In this document: positions 62,328 to 64,000 of the stretch, one piece after another | How positions within the stretch are numbered: the stretch's first letter is position 1 | Layout of the letters: the number at the start of each line of letters is the position of its first letter | Assembly (NCBI GenBank): GCA_964035575.1 | Contig: OZ037925.1 | Coordinates: forward strand, 248,001 to 312,000 | Source of the DNA: Rhynchopus sp. YZ270_cl-10 | Taxonomy: Eukaryota; Euglenozoa; Diplonemea; Diplonemida; Diplonemidae | Reading direction: 5' to 3' | DNA: 64,000 nt | Made by a program: the position numbers and the translations under genes | Notes under the pieces: model-generated | The model's database searches: none | Told to the model about the DNA's origin: nothing | The model's input: only the letters and a program-made list of their open reading frames with translations

Positions 62328-62354
62328 CTGAAGCTCCAAGAACAATGCTTCAGC

Positions 62355-64000
62355 TCAAGGAGAACGTCCGTCGGTGTTCTCTGTGTCCATGTCTGCCCCT
62401 GCATCAATCAGCAACTGCACAATGTCTGTGTGATTATCCTTCCGCGCTAAGTACAACGCAGTATCGTTGTCAGAGTCTCGGTGGTTCACATCCACCTCTG
62501 GCAAGCCCACAAGATAGCGCACAGTCTCGGTACATCCACATTCCGCTGCAAGGGTGAGACACGTGCTTCCTCCGTTCTCTGTTGTATCACGCACTCCTGC
62601 ACCTGCTTCAACCAACATCTTCACAATGTCGAGTGCTCCTGAATCACAAGCATAGTGCAGAGGTGGATGTCCATGATTATCCTTTGTCTCGATGTCTGCA
62701 CCTGCATCAATCAGCAACTGCACAACGCCTGTGTGTGTTTGCTCCACCGCCCAGTGCAATACAGTGTTGCTGTCAGAGTCTCGGTGATTCACATCCACCT
62801 CTGGCAAGCCCACAAGATAGCGCACAGTCTCGGTGTGTCCACAATACGACGCAAGGGTAAGACACGTGGCTCCTCTGCAGTCTGTGACACACACTCCTGC
62901 ACCGACTCTGACCAACATCTTCACAACGTCGAGTGCTCCTGAAACGCAAGCACAGTGCACAGGTGAACGTCCATGATTATCCTTTGTCTCGATGTCTGCA
63001 CCTGCATCAATCAGCAACTGCACAACGCCTGTGTGTGTTTGCTCCACCGCACAGTGCAATACAGTGTTGCTGTCAGTGTGTCGGTGATTCACATCCACCT
63101 CTGGCAAGCCCACGAGGCAGCGCACAGTCTCAGTGTGTCCAAAATACGACGCAATGATAAGACACGTGCTTCCTTCGTTATCTGTATCACGCACTCCTGC
63201 ACCTGCTTCAACCAACATCTTCACAATGTCGAGTGCTCCTGATTCGCAAGCACAGTGCAGAGGTGAACGTCCGTTATTGTCCTTTGTCTCGATGTCTGCA
63301 CCTGCATCAATCAGCAACTGCACAACGTCTGTGTGTTCTTTCTCCACCGCACAGTGCAACGCAGTGTTGCTGTCAGTGTGTCGGTGATTCACATCCACCT
63401 CTGGCAAGCCCACAAGATAGCGCACAGTCTCGGTGTGTCCAAAATACGTTGCAAGGGTAAGACACGCGCTTCCTTCGTCGTCTCTGGCACACACTCCCGC
63501 ACCTGCTTCAACCAACATCTTCACAATGTCGAGTGCTCCTGACCCACAAGCATAGTGCAGAAGCGTACGTCCCTTCTCATCCTTTGTCTCGATGTCTGCC
63601 CCTGCATCAATAAAGACGCGACACACTGCAGGGTCTGACCACATCGCCGGACAGGGAATATCTGCCTCACCTACGCGGTGCTCGGACACTCGTGGTACAA
63701 AGGCCACCTTGCTGCAGACGGACTTCCAATGCTGCAAGAGGACCTCCGTGCACGCAACGTGGTTTGCATGGACACACTCACTGAGCAAGATCCCAAAGCC
63801 CACCTGCGTTGTCTCAACATGCGGAAGAAGCAGTGCGAGGCATTCATCGTGGTTCCCTCTGCATGCCTCCTGAGCTGCAAAGAAGACAACTGTTTCGACG
63901 TATGTGGGAAGCTTCTCAAGGACCGCCCGCACGGCAGTTGTGTTGCCCTTCTTGGCAGCCTCCACCAAGACCTCATCTGCTGAAAGCTGTCTTCTCTTTC
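62355..64000 (-). CDS. Ankyrin-repeat protein 4 (cut by window edge)
   Basis: About 547 residues of an open frame; the window ends just inside the N-terminus (RRQLSADEVLVEAAKKGNTT), so only about 20 residues and the start are missing. It has the cap domain and four higher-order units of three ankyrin repeats. The units look more alike here than in genes 1 and 2 (ADIETKDNHGRSPVHCAC and ADIETKDNHGHPPLHYAC side by side), as expected of recent unit duplication. It ends DTENTDGRSP with the same hairpin after the stop. Confidence 0.9.
   Translation of the reverse strand, partial: KRRQLSADEVLVEAAKKGNTTAVRAVLEKLPTYVETVVFFAAQEACRGNHDECLALLLPHVETTQVGFGILLSECVHANHVACTEVLLQHWKSVCSKVAFVPRVSEHRVGEADIPCPAMWSDPAVCRVFIDAGADIETKDEKGRTLLHYACGSGALDIVKMLVEAGAGVCARDDEGSACLTLATYFGHTETVRYLVGLPEVDVNHRHTDSNTALHCAVEKEHTDVVQLLIDAGADIETKDNNGRSPLHCACESGALDIVKMLVEAGAGVRDTDNEGSTCLIIASYFGHTETVRCLVGLPEVDVNHRHTDSNTVLHCAVEQTHTGVVQLLIDAGADIETKDNHGRSPVHCACVSGALDVVKMLVRVGAGVCVTDCRGATCLTLASYCGHTETVRYLVGLPEVDVNHRDSDSNTVLHWAVEQTHTGVVQLLIDAGADIETKDNHGHPPLHYACDSGALDIVKMLVEAGAGVRDTTENGGSTCLTLAAECGCTETVRYLVGLPEVDVNHRDSDNDTALYLARKDNHTDIVQLLIDAGADMDTENTDGRSP

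Overview
The window is nuclear DNA of a single-celled eukaryote (protist) that I cannot place in a group. It has spliceosomal introns, AT-rich gaps full of poly-A/poly-T and short dispersed repeats, and GC-richer coding blocks. All eight independent gene families found lie on the minus strand. Five of them start in the context ACAATG, and all six introns I could place begin GTATG and end CAG.

Layout by position. 1.2-5.8 kb and 12.8-17.1 kb: two paralogous membrane receptors, each with a WG-repeat ectodomain, a Thr/Pro-rich stalk, one membrane segment and two complete Ser/Thr kinase domains. 5.8-12.6 kb and 17.1-27.6 kb: gene-poor repeat fields with small foldback or terminal-inverted-repeat elements, a decayed Cys-rich gene and a cluster of one 16-bp motif. 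27.6-30.5 kb: a four-exon PH/PAK-like kinase. 32.0-33.2 kb: a secreted transglutaminase-like protein with a short hAT-type element 39 bases upstream of its start. 35.7-47.4 kb: a tandem array of six genes of a family I do not recognise; five have a ubiquitin-like N-terminus followed by two copies of a repeat that I call GTW, and one has a lysine-rich N-terminus instead. 48.6 kb: SmG. 49.5-54.8 kb: a three-exon coiled-coil protein whose C-terminal half looks like a class 3 lipase without its catalytic serine. 55.1-64.0 kb: an ankyrin-repeat array (two whole genes, one 5'-truncated copy, one cut by the window edge) interleaved with a two-exon unknown gene and a copied piece of it.

How they fit together. 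Three loci are recent tandem families (receptors, UBL-GTW, ankyrin), each showing copy-to-copy mosaicism, unit gain and loss, or domain exchange. The receptor cytoplasmic halves and the PAK-like kinase belong to signalling. SmG is housekeeping splicing. The most novel material is the tandem-kinase receptor pair and the UBL-GTW array. No tRNA, rRNA, CRISPR array or intact transposase gene was seen.
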